Positions 49,642 to 58,748 of a DNA stretch of 64,000 nt are shown here, in pieces. This DNA is from Rhodopirellula islandica (GTDB lineage Bacteria; Planctomycetota; Planctomycetia; Pirellulales; Pirellulaceae), in contig NZ_LECT01000053.1 in the NCBI RefSeq assembly GCF_001027925.1, positions 31,515-95,514 on the forward strand, read 5' to 3'. Position numbers and translations under genes: made by a program. Numbering within the stretch: position 1 is the stretch's first letter; each line of letters starts with the position of its first letter. The notes below the pieces were generated by a model that did no database searches, was not told where the DNA came from, and saw only the letters and a list, made by a program, of their open reading frames with translations.

Positions 49642-51311
49642 ATGCGCAGCCCCGAAGACTTCGCTACACCCGGCGGGATTTGCTGTCTTCGGTGCTCGGT
49701 GTCGGATCCCTCGCCTGTGTGGGCTGCGATTCGCTTTCCTCCCGTTGGTCGGGTGCACTTCCATTTGCCGGTGCCTTCCTGTCGCCCAACCGAGAGATCG
49801 GGCATCGGTTGCGAGTCCCAACCTCGGAGCGATTCACGGACTCCTCGGATGCACCGCGGCGCCGCGTATCCTGTGTCATCGTCGGTGGCGGAGTCGCCGG
49901 TCTGGCTGCCGGCTACGAGCTTCTCCAGTCAGGTGTGGATGACTTCCTCGTTTTGGAATTGGAATCATCGCCCGGCGGCACTTCGCGAAGCACCCAGTAC
50001 ACATCCGAATCGTTCGGTTCGTTGCGTGCCCCTTGGGGAGCCCATTACTTACCACTGCCGGGCCCGGGCAACGAACCACTGCAGGCATTCTTGCGTGACT
50101 GTGGCGTGCTCGATGAACACGGTGCCGCCGCCGAACACATGCTCTGCCGCGATCCCGAAGAACGCGTCTGGGCAGACGGCCGCTGGCAATCTGGATTGCT
50201 TCCCATGCGAGACGCGACCCCCGAGGATGTCGCGCAGATCGAACGCTTTCAAACTGAGATCTCCGAGTTTGCATTGCGAACTGGCAATGACGGCAAACCT
50301 TGGTTCGCTTTGCCGACCTCGCGTGGGACGGAAGATCCTGAACCGCTTTCACTCGATCAAATCTCGATGCAACAATGGATGCGAGATCGCGAATTTGATT
50401 CCCCCTGTTTACTCTGGCTGGTCGATCACTCTTGCCGCGACGACTATGGGCTGCGAGCCGATCAGACGAGTGCTTGGGCCGGGATTTTCTACTTCGCCGC
50501 GCGGTTGATCGATGCATCGCAATCGACTGATTCCGCGCCGGTGCTAACGTGGCCCGAAGGCAATGGGTTCTTGGTCGACCAGCTGGCACAACGTATCGGG
50601 GATCGCATCGAAACGAACCGCGCAGTTCTTTCGATGAATGAAGACGAACCAGGCACCCAAACGCTACATGTCCTCGACACGCCAACGCAACAGTCGACCA
50701 GGATCACCGCCGAGTCCGTGATTCTTGCCGTCCCACAGTTCATTGCCTGTCGTTTGCTAGAGGACTCTTTAGGCGACACCAAGCAAGAACGAATCCATCA
50801 GGCTCGATCGTTTCAGTATGGCAGCTGGTTGGTCGCCAACATCGTGCTGAAGGATCGCCCCAAAGAAACCCATTCTTGGATGTGCTGGGACAACGTTCGC
50901 TATCAATCAACGTCTTTGGGTTACGTCAACGCCGGCCATCAAACTGGAAGCGATCATGGTGGCACCGTGATCACGTGGTACCAAGCCCTGACCGGTGACA
51001 ACGCAGCGTTGACTCGAACCGAACTTCTGAACCTGACGTGGGACGAGGCCGCCGAGGTCGTGTGCAGCGATCTCGAAATCATGCACCCCGACATTCGCCA
51101 ACGCATCGAGACGTTGGACATCATGGTTTGGGGGCACGCGATGATCCAGCCCACCGTTGGCAGCCGTTCCAACCCGCAACTCAAATCGGCCAGCCAACCG
51201 ATTGGCAACATCCACTTCGCCGCCTCGGATCTCAGCGGCGTCGCCTTGTTCGAAGAAGCCTTTGACCACGGTCGCCGGGCGGCGCAAGCGGTCGTTGCAA
51301 GCGGGAGCTGA
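49638..51311 (+). CDS. Exported FAD-dependent amine-oxidase-like protein (Tat lipoprotein)
   Basis: 557 residues from the ATG at 49638, coupled by ATGA to the antiporter. The N terminus reads RRLRYTRRDLLSSVLGVGSL with twin Arg at 12-13, then LACVGC with Cys 30, so it looks like a Tat-exported lipoprotein. After a short linker comes the FAD-binding motif GGGVAGLAAGYEL (83-95) with LELESSPGGTSRS, as in flavin amine oxidases and protoporphyrinogen-oxidase/phytoene-desaturase-type enzymes. A second FAD segment lies near the C terminus (NIHFAASDLSGVALFEEAFDHG). The substrate is unknown. The flavin would load in the cytoplasm before Tat export. Confidence 0.8.
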   Translation: MNAQPRRLRYTRRDLLSSVLGVGSLACVGCDSLSSRWSGALPFAGAFLSPNREIGHRLRVPTSERFTDSSDAPRRRVSCVIVGGGVAGLAAGYELLQSGVDDFLVLELESSPGGTSRSTQYTSESFGSLRAPWGAHYLPLPGPGNEPLQAFLRDCGVLDEHGAAAEHMLCRDPEERVWADGRWQSGLLPMRDATPEDVAQIERFQTEISEFALRTGNDGKPWFALPTSRGTEDPEPLSLDQISMQQWMRDREFDSPCLLWLVDHSCRDDYGLRADQTSAWAGIFYFAARLIDASQSTDSAPVLTWPEGNGFLVDQLAQRIGDRIETNRAVLSMNEDEPGTQTLHVLDTPTQQSTRITAESVILAVPQFIACRLLEDSLGDTKQERIHQARSFQYGSWLVANIVLKDRPKETHSWMCWDNVRYQSTSLGYVNAGHQTGSDHGGTVITWYQALTGDNAALTRTELLNLTWDEAAEVVCSDLEIMHPDIRQRIETLDIMVWGHAMIQPTVGSRSNPQLKSASQPIGNIHFAASDLSGVALFEEAFDHGRRAAQAVVASGS

Positions 51312-51454
51312 GCCGATGCATTCCGCTTCCGACCAAGTCGTCGCCGGATTCGCCAGAATTCGGACTGGGTTGGCTGCCGTTTGTTTCCGAACCGAATGCT
51401 TGGTGAATCCAGCGACGGCACTTGGAGACTCCGGCCACAGCGTCCCAACGCGTC

Positions 51455-52162
51455 TTAGCGGACCGCCAACAACCGAAACACGGTCCAACTGCTTCGAACC
51501 GCTTCTCGCAAATTCAGTTTGCTGGTCCCGTGAACGCGTTCGGTGAACGTGATCGGAACTTCCACGCACTTGGCCCCGTCGCGATGCAGCCGCAACAAGA
51601 CCTCTTGAATGAACGCGTACCCGTCGCTGGGATTGCGAGGCGGATCCAATCCGGCCAAACAACTCACCCGATAACAGCGGTACGAACCACTTGCATCGCG
51701 AACCGGCAATCGCAACAGCATTCGCGTGAACGCGTTGATCAGCCCGCTCATCACCTTGCGACGCCACGGCCAGCCGACGATCGCCCCGCCTTGGGCATAA
51801 CGCGAGCCGACCACCACGTCCGCGTTCTCCTTCACGCAGGTCGCCACCAACCGAGGCAAATCCGCGGGATCGTGACTGAGATCCGCGTCCATGTTGCAGA
51901 ACAAATCGAAATTGCCATCGATCGCGGCTTGCATCGCCGCGCGAATCGCACCGCCCAATCCGCGTTCGTCCTGGCGGACCTTCACCTGGATCCTGTCGCC
52001 GGCAGCGGTTTCCTCCGCGTACCGTCGTGCGATCTCGGCGGTGCCGTCGGGTGAATCATCGTCGACCACCAAACACACGGCGTGGGGCAGCGCCTCACGG
52101 ATCTTGGCCAACATTGGTTTGACGTTGGCGGCTTCGTTGTAGGTGCAGATTCCAACTAAAAT
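51455..52162 (-). CDS. GT2 polyprenyl-phosphate mannosyltransferase-like
   Basis: The catalytic core is clear: DDDSPDGTAEIA, RGLGGAIRAAM, MDADLSHDP (acceptor/metal site), GSRY, and the late RVHGTSKL motif of dolichol-phosphate mannose synthases. The first in-frame ATG (52114) gives 219 residues but cuts away ILVGICTYNEAANVKP, the first strand and nucleotide-binding motif. The frame stays open back to a stop at 52247-52249 without any ATG, GTG or TTG, so translation must begin at an unusual codon. The ATT at 52162, preceded by GGGGCAGCGG, fits best and is used here; an ATC at 52237 is another option. Tail membrane helices are absent, as in soluble DPM1-type enzymes. Confidence 0.78.
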   Translation of the reverse strand: MLVGICTYNEAANVKPMLAKIREALPHAVCLVVDDDSPDGTAEIARRYAEETAAGDRIQVKVRQDERGLGGAIRAAMQAAIDGNFDLFCNMDADLSHDPADLPRLVATCVKENADVVVGSRYAQGGAIVGWPWRRKVMSGLINAFTRMLLRLPVRDASGSYRCYRVSCLAGLDPPRNPSDGYAFIQEVLLRLHRDGAKCVEVPITFTERVHGTSKLNLREAVRSSWTVFRLLAVR

Positions 52163-52239
52163 CCGCTGCCCCGACGCGAAGTCAGGGGCAACGGAATGAG
52201 CAGCTGTTTCGATGGCGGTTTGGGAAGTCGTTTCGATGG

Positions 52240-53361
52240 CTACGATTCAATCAAGAGTGCAACCGCTTCGAGATAGCGGCGAATCACGTCTGGCGACACG
52301 TCATTGAACCCAGCGGACTTGTGCCGCAGGATCGACAACTTCAGTTGTTCCACGACGTCGCTGAGGTCGTCCGGCAATTCTGGCAAACCTGCGAACGGTT
52401 GCAAAGGTGACGGAGGCGTTTCGGTCGCCAAACCAGCCTCCCCTTCTTCACGCCCTGAATCACCGAGTTTGTTCAGCTCTTCTTCCTCGCCGAAATCAGG
52501 CCCTTCGTAAGTCGGTCCCTGAACGCCGTCGGTGTCGCCGTCGTAATCTCGCGTCGTGTCGTCGCCTTGTGCGGGAGCGGTTCCCAAATCCGCATCGCTC
52601 ATTTCCGGTTGGTCCTCATCCAGATCGACGTCCATCACCTGGCTGGCGGTCGGGCGCTGCGATTCCAATTCTCCGTTGGCCTTCCAACGTTTGTCTCGCA
52701 TGTTGGAAACCGACCACTTCTCCTCGACGGCTCCTTGCAACCAAAGGGCGGCGTCGTCCCAGTCCAGTGCGGCCAAGAAATGCGACCAGTACAGCCCTTC
52801 GTACTTGGGTTGATCCTCGGCAAAGCGATCGAAAACACGACGCAAACGGCCCACGTGGGGTGCCGTGACACCTCCCACCCGTGAGGCCCAAGCTTCGTCG
52901 GAATATTCCGTCGAGGGAGCTCCGGCTTCGATCAGGGCCGCTCGCCATTGGCTGATGATGCGTCCCTTTTCCCAGTTGGTCGTGCTGACCAAGCCGTTCC
53001 ATCGTCCGACGAAGGGCTGTTGCAGCGCCAACAACTCCGGCGACAGATCCTGGTCGTCGGATTCCACGGGTGCGTCGGTTGCCGCAACCGCTGAAACCGC
53101 GAATTGGTTGACTTCGTCGGAGAGTTCTTCCACATCGTCGGCCAAGTCCGAAACATCTTCGTTCAGCATCTCAGCTGTCATTGTCTCGGTGGTCGACTCT
53201 GCTGCGGCGGCAGCTTCGCCCGCAGTTTCGTCGTCCGGAACGTCTTCATAGACGTCTGACTGGGCGGTGAGATTCGATTCCACTGAATCGGGCGTGCCCA
53301 AATCATCGGCGTCGAATCGTGGCGAGTCGCTGGTCAAAGATGGGTTTTCGTCAGAATTCAT
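52240..53361 (-). CDS. Acidic protein with a possible ParB/DUF3102-like helical domain
   Basis: 373 residues. Residues 1-105 are acidic and low complexity. Residues 110-225 form a helical domain with NWEKGRIISQWR, VGRLRRVFDRF, LYWSHFLAALDW and WSVSNMRDKRW. This spacing (SHF..AL.W...A..WL..A.E..WSV..LR) resembles helix-turn-helix parts of ParB-like and DUF3102 proteins. The following ~80 residues are acidic again, and the last 50 are helical. A DNA-binding role is a guess. Its 3' end overlaps the open frame of the mannosyltransferase gene. Confidence 0.6.
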   Translation of the reverse strand: MNSDENPSLTSDSPRFDADDLGTPDSVESNLTAQSDVYEDVPDDETAGEAAAAAESTTETMTAEMLNEDVSDLADDVEELSDEVNQFAVSAVAATDAPVESDDQDLSPELLALQQPFVGRWNGLVSTTNWEKGRIISQWRAALIEAGAPSTEYSDEAWASRVGGVTAPHVGRLRRVFDRFAEDQPKYEGLYWSHFLAALDWDDAALWLQGAVEEKWSVSNMRDKRWKANGELESQRPTASQVMDVDLDEDQPEMSDADLGTAPAQGDDTTRDYDGDTDGVQGPTYEGPDFGEEEELNKLGDSGREEGEAGLATETPPSPLQPFAGLPELPDDLSDVVEQLKLSILRHKSAGFNDVSPDVIRRYLEAVALLIES

Positions 53362-53625
53362 GTGCAGGGATTCGCGAGGAGCGGGACGTGATTTCAGTCC
53401 GCATACGCTAACCCGCCGACCCCGTCTCAGGGAAGATTCCTGACGTCCTTTTCTGGTTTCTCAATGCCATCGCGAGTCAGACGCATCGCGTGGGGAAACC
53501 ATGCGGTGTGGGAAAGATGTCGGGCTTGAACGAAGAAACGGCCCGACGAGCTCAAATGCCCGCCGTGCCGTTGTCGTTGTTCAGTGCGATTGCCAACCGG
53601 AATGTTACCTCCGGATTCCCGATCC

Positions 53626-54216
53626 CTACAAGTTCGGAGTCGTGTAAGGCTCGACGTCGCCCACCATGTGGAAGTGGTTGTGGTCAATGTAGACGACCTC
53701 AATCGCTTCCCGGTCACGCAGGGTGTGCGGCACGGGGTAACCGACAATGGTCGACTCATCGAAGTAAATCGTGCACTTGTAGTGTGCATGGTGCAACTGA
53801 GCCGGTCCGATCAGCGGGTAGAACCGCGGTGGATCGATGTAGTCCGAGATCTTCTCTTTGATGATCCGCACATCGTTGCGTTGCTTTTCCCAGATCAATG
53901 GGATGCCGCCTTGAACAGGACGAGCCTGTTCGAGAGCCTGCATCACTTCATCATCGCTGGGTGGATCCAACGCGATCGGCGGACCACCTGACGTGGTCGG
54001 GCCGAGAATCGGCACGCGATCGTAGCGTTCCTTGTTGTGGAACTTCTCTTCTTGCTTGTGCTGGTAATACGGGCTCACAGGGATGGGGAACCCGAGGATC
54101 CCCAAATTGTAGTTGCTGCCGCCCAGGCCATAGCAACCTGTGCTCGTGATCACCACCATGGTGAGCAGGCACAACGTCCCGAATCGTGTGAATGTTGTGG
54201 TCATCTTGCTGGTCAT
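53626..54216 (-). CDS. Conserved-looking lipoprotein of unknown function
   Basis: 196 residues from the ATG at 54216, preceded by CCAAGGAAGG at good spacing; the frame is open from 54285. The signal ends in a lipobox VITSTGC. The mature part has GFPIPVSPYYQH, an Arg/Asp-rich middle and a C-terminal segment with DHNHFHMVGDVEPYTTP. No family is recognised. It lies between an acidic protein and lepA on the same strand but is separated from both. Confidence 0.68.
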   Translation of the reverse strand: MTSKMTTTFTRFGTLCLLTMVVITSTGCYGLGGSNYNLGILGFPIPVSPYYQHKQEEKFHNKERYDRVPILGPTTSGGPPIALDPPSDDEVMQALEQARPVQGGIPLIWEKQRNDVRIIKEKISDYIDPPRFYPLIGPAQLHHAHYKCTIYFDESTIVGYPVPHTLRDREAIEVVYIDHNHFHMVGDVEPYTTPNL

Positions 54217-54467
54217 CCGAGCAACCTTCCTTGGTTTCCGACTTGGCAAATCCGCACTTGAACCAATCCGCAGAGGATCATTCATTTGCGTAGTACCTGT
54301 ATCGTGTCAAACTGTTCCGATCTTGCGGGTCATTCCGGAAATTCGATCGGAAAGTTTGCAAACAACAGTTTCACGCGTGGAACCCAAACCAGTTGATGAA
54401 TCGCCTTTCCCTCACGATTCACCTTCCAATCGTGTGAGTCAAAGCAGCATTCAGCGGCCCTGGTTTC

Positions 54468-56282
54468 CTACTCGCCGTCGGTCAGAACCGCCATGAAGGC
54501 CTTCTGGCTGATCTCCACGTTGCCAACCGCCTTCATTCGCTTCTTGCCTTCCTTCTGCTTCTGCAGCAACTTGCGTTTTCGAGTGATGTCACCCCCATAA
54601 CACTTGGCTGTCACATTCTTTCGCATCGCAGGCACGGTCTCTCGAGCGATCACGCGGCTGCCGATCGCGGCTTGCACGGCCACCTCGAACATGTGCCGCT
54701 CTATCTCCGACTTCAGCTTCTTTGCCACCGCACGACCGCGACGGTCAGCGTCGGCTCGGTGACAGACCACCGACAACGCATCGACGCGGTTGCCGTTGAC
54801 CAGAATGTCCAAACGGCACAGGTCGGCTTCTTCGTAGCCCACCATCTCATAGTCCAGCGTTCCATAACCGCGTGTGCAGCTCTTGATGCGGTCGTGCAAA
54901 TCGTAAATGACTTCCGCCAACGGGATGTCGTAAGTCAACATTGCTCGCGACGCTCCCAGAACCTCGTGAGCTTTTTGAATCCCACGTCGTTCCTGACACA
55001 GTTTCATGACTGGGCCGATGTACTCCTCCGGCACGATCACGTTGCAACGCACGATCGGTTGGCAGAACTTCTCAATGTCGCCCGGATCGGGCACATCTTG
55101 TGGCTTGTGGATGTTCTTCGTCACGCCGCGTTTATCGGTGATCTCGTAGGTCACATTGGGAGCGGTCTGAACCAAATCGATGTCGGATTCCTGCTCCAAT
55201 CGCTGCTGGACGATCTCCATGTGCAGCAACCCCAGAAATCCACACCGGAAACCAAACCCAAGTGCATCACTGGTTTCCGGTTCAAACTCGAAGCTCGGGT
55301 CGTTGACGGCCAATCGCTCGAGCGCATCCCGCAGTTCGCTGAAGTCCTGCCCGTCGCTGGGGAACAAACCGCAGTAAACCATGCGTTTGGGCCGGTCATA
55401 GCCGGGCAGCGCTGGTGCTGGGTCGTTGCCGGCGACGCTGATCGTGTCCCCAATGTGCACATCCCCCAGACTCTTGATGTTGCAGATCAAGTAGCCCACT
55501 TGTCCGGCAACCAATTCATCACAGGGAACGCGTGCCGGCGCAAATTGGCCCAGTTCCACGACGTCATGCGTCGATCCAGCCCGCAAGAATTTGATCTTCT
55601 GACCTTTGCGGACCGTTCCTTCCATGACTCGGATGTAGGTGATGGCACCGCGGAAATCGTCGTAGTTCGAATCGAAGACCATCGCCTGCAGCACAGCGTT
55701 CGGATCGCCAGTTGGTGGCGGAACGGCTTCCACAATCGAATCGAGCAATGCCGCGACACCTTCGCCGGTCTTGGCACTCACCCGCTTGCACTCATCCGGG
55801 TCGGTGCCCAGGGAATTCATCATTTCCTCGGCGACTTCATCTGGCCGAGCGTGAATCAAATCGATCTTGTTGATCACGGGGACGATCGTCAGGTCGTGCT
55901 CCATCGCCGCAAACGCATTTGCAACCGTTTGGGCTTCCACCCCTTGGAATGCATCGACCAACAACAGCGCTCCTTCGCAACAAGCCAACGAGCGTGAAAC
56001 TTCGTACTGAAAGTCCACGTGGCCGGGAGTGTCGATCAAATTGAGTTCGTACTCCACGCCGTCTCGCTTGTATCGCATGGCGACGGCGCGAGCCTTGATG
56101 GTGATGCCGCGTTGTTGCTCCAACGCCAAGTCATCCAGCATTTGCGTTTTCTTGCCCCGGTTATCAACCGTGCCAGTGCTCTCCAACAAACGATCGGCCA
56201 ACGTGCTTTTGCCGTGGTCGATGTGAGCGATGATGCAGAAGTTGCGAATGTGTTCTTGCGAACGAGAGGGTTTCGATGCCAT
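54468..56282 (-). CDS. lepA: Elongation factor 4 (LepA), ribosome-associated GTPase
   Basis: 604 residues, the normal LepA length. The G1 motif AHIDHGKS is at 19-26, DTPGHVDF and NKIDLIHA are the G3/G4 motifs, and the LepA-specific C terminus GGDITRKRKLLQKQKEGKK is intact. LepA acts on ribosomes, probably during initiation or back-translocation under stress. It stands alone, with about 190 bp on its downstream side and no obvious operon partner. Confidence 0.97.
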   Translation of the reverse strand: MASKPSRSQEHIRNFCIIAHIDHGKSTLADRLLESTGTVDNRGKKTQMLDDLALEQQRGITIKARAVAMRYKRDGVEYELNLIDTPGHVDFQYEVSRSLACCEGALLLVDAFQGVEAQTVANAFAAMEHDLTIVPVINKIDLIHARPDEVAEEMMNSLGTDPDECKRVSAKTGEGVAALLDSIVEAVPPPTGDPNAVLQAMVFDSNYDDFRGAITYIRVMEGTVRKGQKIKFLRAGSTHDVVELGQFAPARVPCDELVAGQVGYLICNIKSLGDVHIGDTISVAGNDPAPALPGYDRPKRMVYCGLFPSDGQDFSELRDALERLAVNDPSFEFEPETSDALGFGFRCGFLGLLHMEIVQQRLEQESDIDLVQTAPNVTYEITDKRGVTKNIHKPQDVPDPGDIEKFCQPIVRCNVIVPEEYIGPVMKLCQERRGIQKAHEVLGASRAMLTYDIPLAEVIYDLHDRIKSCTRGYGTLDYEMVGYEEADLCRLDILVNGNRVDALSVVCHRADADRRGRAVAKKLKSEIERHMFEVAVQAAIGSRVIARETVPAMRKNVTAKCYGGDITRKRKLLQKQKEGKKRMKAVGNVEISQKAFMAVLTDGE

Positions 56283-56473
56283 CCGGTTTCAATTTCAATG
56301 ATGGTGAATGTTCAAAACGGCAACCGGCTTTCATCCTTTGAAAACCGCGATGCAGTGTCTTGGGCCTGACGCGACGCTGGCGTTTTGGCTCGAATCGCTG
56401 ATCGGTGCGGGGTCGCAAAGGATTTCACGTCCACACAAAGACCGCTCGATCCCAGCACAACAGCATCTGCTGT

Positions 56474-57472
56474 TCAGGAGTCTTTCTTGCGAGCATACCC
56501 GGCGGCGCCCAAATAACCGGCTTCGTGCCCGAGCGTCGCGAATGAAATGGTCGTTCCCGCGAAGACATAGGGGAAGGTCCGTTGTCGAAATTCTTCGGTT
56601 ACCCCCCCCAAAAAGCGACGCCCGATCTCACACTCGGACCCGCCAAAATTCATCGCGCCGCCCAGTGCCACATGCCCTGGGTCCAAGGTGTGAACCAAAT
56701 TGGTGACTCCGATTCCCAGCCAACGAGCGGTTTCGTCGATCATCAAATTCGCGTAATCGTCGCCGTTTGCCGCTGCTTCCCAGATCCGTTTGGCGGTCAA
56801 CAGCGAACTGTCCTCTCCGGTGAATTGCTGCAACGACGATTGCGGGTACTCCGGCAAACGATGCCGCGTTCGCAAAACCACCCCGCTGGCCGACGCATAC
56901 GCTTCCAACTGCCCGCGGCCACCGCCCCACGCACAAAGCTGCGCATCCGGCGACGAGTCCACCACAATGTGACCGCATTCGCTGCCAAAGCTGTTGACGC
57001 CATTGACCAATTGATCCTCCACAATGATTCCACCGCCAACGCCCGTCCCCAGCGTCAACAGAACCATCGACGAGCCCTGGGAACCGCTTCCCAGCCAAAA
57101 TTCACCGTACGCTGCCGCGTTGGCATCATTTAAAAACGAGATCGGCCGGCCTGTGGCTTCGGACAGTTTCTCGCACAACGGGAATTCCCACCAAGAAGGC
57201 AACTGTGGTGGTGCAACCAAAATCCCGCGGTGCAGGTCCATCGGTCCAGGGGCTCCCATGCCAATCCGCGGCACATTCCCAATCGTTTTGGTCCTCGTCT
57301 CCACTTCCCGGATCATCGTTGCCAAGCGATTCACCGCCGCTTGAGGGCCTTCGGATTCCAGCGTCGCCACCTGCTCAAAGGCGACGGTCTCACCAGCGGA
57401 ATTGACCAGACCGCACTTGATGCTCGTGCCGCCAATGTCGATGCCCCAGTAGTGACGTGAATCAGTTGTCAT
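56474..57472 (-). CDS. ROK-family sugar kinase-like protein
   Basis: 332 residues from the ATG at 57472; the frame is open from 57550. The ATP-binding motif GIDIGGTSIK is at 10-19. GAPGPMDLHRGI, the catalytic FLNDANAAAYGE and LGTGVGGGII follow the ROK order. The zinc motif usually C-x-C-G-x-x-G-C reads LCAWGGGRGQLEAYAS here, with only one Cys, so zinc binding is probably lost. That is unusual for glucokinase-type members. The substrate sugar is unknown. Convergence or operon links are not evident. Confidence 0.85.
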   Translation of the reverse strand: MTTDSRHYWGIDIGGTSIKCGLVNSAGETVAFEQVATLESEGPQAAVNRLATMIREVETRTKTIGNVPRIGMGAPGPMDLHRGILVAPPQLPSWWEFPLCEKLSEATGRPISFLNDANAAAYGEFWLGSGSQGSSMVLLTLGTGVGGGIIVEDQLVNGVNSFGSECGHIVVDSSPDAQLCAWGGGRGQLEAYASASGVVLRTRHRLPEYPQSSLQQFTGEDSSLLTAKRIWEAAANGDDYANLMIDETARWLGIGVTNLVHTLDPGHVALGGAMNFGGSECEIGRRFLGGVTEEFRQRTFPYVFAGTTISFATLGHEAGYLGAAGYARKKDS

Positions 57473-57722
57473 GCAAACGTTTTGATAATGATGGGAAAGG
57501 GTCTTATTTGCTGGCCGGAAGTATAGCGAATCGCACCATTTTGGCATCAACGCTCACCATCCTTTCGCAATGGGAAGGACGCCCCCGCTAAACCTTTCCG
57601 GATGTGCCCCCAAAGAACGCTCGCAAAAATGTCGGAAGTTCCCGCTCCGGATGGGATAGGTTTTCAGCCCGGTTGGCTTCGATCTCGTCCCCCACAGGCA
57701 TGCGTTGCATGCGACGGCAGGC

Positions 57723-58385
57723 TCAGCTTTCTTCCTCCTGCACCGCGACGGCCCCCGCTCGAGCCCACTTCTGCGTGTCGGTGCCCAACTGTTCAAATGT
57801 GCCCACCACGTCACCAAAGGGTGCATCAATCCGCTGAATTCGCGATGGTTCCACCATCACCACCTTGCCATTCCAGGGATCCGGCGATCCCGGCAAGTAC
57901 AAAGTCACTCCCAAGGGATCGTTGGCAACATCCGTTCCCCGGTACCGCTCCACCTCAAACGCCAACTGCGAGTACCCCTCCAATTGCACCACGACCGGAC
58001 GCAATCGGTTTTTCGCAACGTCGCCGCCAATGTTCCCACTGAGCTGCTCCTTGAAAATCGCGTAGCGAGGAAACAGCATCAACAAATATTTCTCGATGAA
58101 CCGCGTGAACTGCCTCGCGATCGATCGTCTCGCCATGATTCCCGAGACGAAACAGGCCATGATCAACAACAAAGTCGCGATTCCGAAGATCAACAGGTAC
58201 CCCGTCGTGTCATGAAATGGCGTGTAATCCTGCAAGATCGGCAGAAGCGCCACCGCCACGGCGTAGATGACCTGGACCAACTGCCCGATCAGCACCAAGA
58301 CGACCAACAACGGCAGCAGAAAAAAAATGCCACCAATCGCGGTCGTGCGTAAAAAGGAAAAGTGTCGCTGGACGTGCTGTTTCAT
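57723..58385 (-). CDS. DUF502 membrane protein
   Basis: 220 residues. Two membrane segments (GGIFFLLPLLVVLVLIG at 18-34 and LIFGIATLLLIMACF at about 64-78) are followed by a DUF502-type soluble domain with FRYAIFKEQ-type, PVVVQLEGYSQLAFEV and LYLPGSPDPWNGKVVMVEP. The function is unknown, though members often lie near envelope genes. It is the last recognised gene before a 363-bp gap (58386-58748) that holds no convincing gene on either strand. Confidence 0.85.
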   Translation of the reverse strand: MKQHVQRHFSFLRTTAIGGIFFLLPLLVVLVLIGQLVQVIYAVAVALLPILQDYTPFHDTTGYLLIFGIATLLLIMACFVSGIMARRSIARQFTRFIEKYLLMLFPRYAIFKEQLSGNIGGDVAKNRLRPVVVQLEGYSQLAFEVERYRGTDVANDPLGVTLYLPGSPDPWNGKVVMVEPSRIQRIDAPFGDVVGTFEQLGTDTQKWARAGAVAVQEEES

Positions 58386-58748
58386 GACGGCAATGTTTCA
58401 CGGAACGAATCGAAAGATCGCATGTTATCACGTGGGCTGCGAACTCCATACGCAGCAAACACAACGGGTTTCGCAGCCTGCCTCCCTGGGCCAAATGCGT
58501 CGTCTGGAGAGGCGCGGACAACTGGGAAATCAAATGGTTTCGCTTTCCATTCCTTCTCCGCCCTCGAATCTTCATCCCGACTGGGGTTCCGTCGGTGAGC
58601 CAGCGTTTCGTACCGTCTAGATCGTCCAGGATTCACATCAAACGACGCGGGCCGCACGACCGATCGATTCGATCTTGCCCCGTTTCTCCGATCGAGAATC
58701 CGTCCTCCAGGCCGCCGATCTGAACCAGTCGCGATACAGGACGCCATC

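Noticed and set aside
54672..55997. 441-codon frame opposite lepA
   Set aside because: The minus-strand LepA protein is certain over the whole stretch. The antisense translation has no recognisable motif.
58386..58748. 121-codon minus-strand frame between DUF502 and PAP2 genes
   Set aside because: It has no signal, no family motif and Arg/Asp-rich composition typical of shadow frames. No Shine-Dalgarno is seen.
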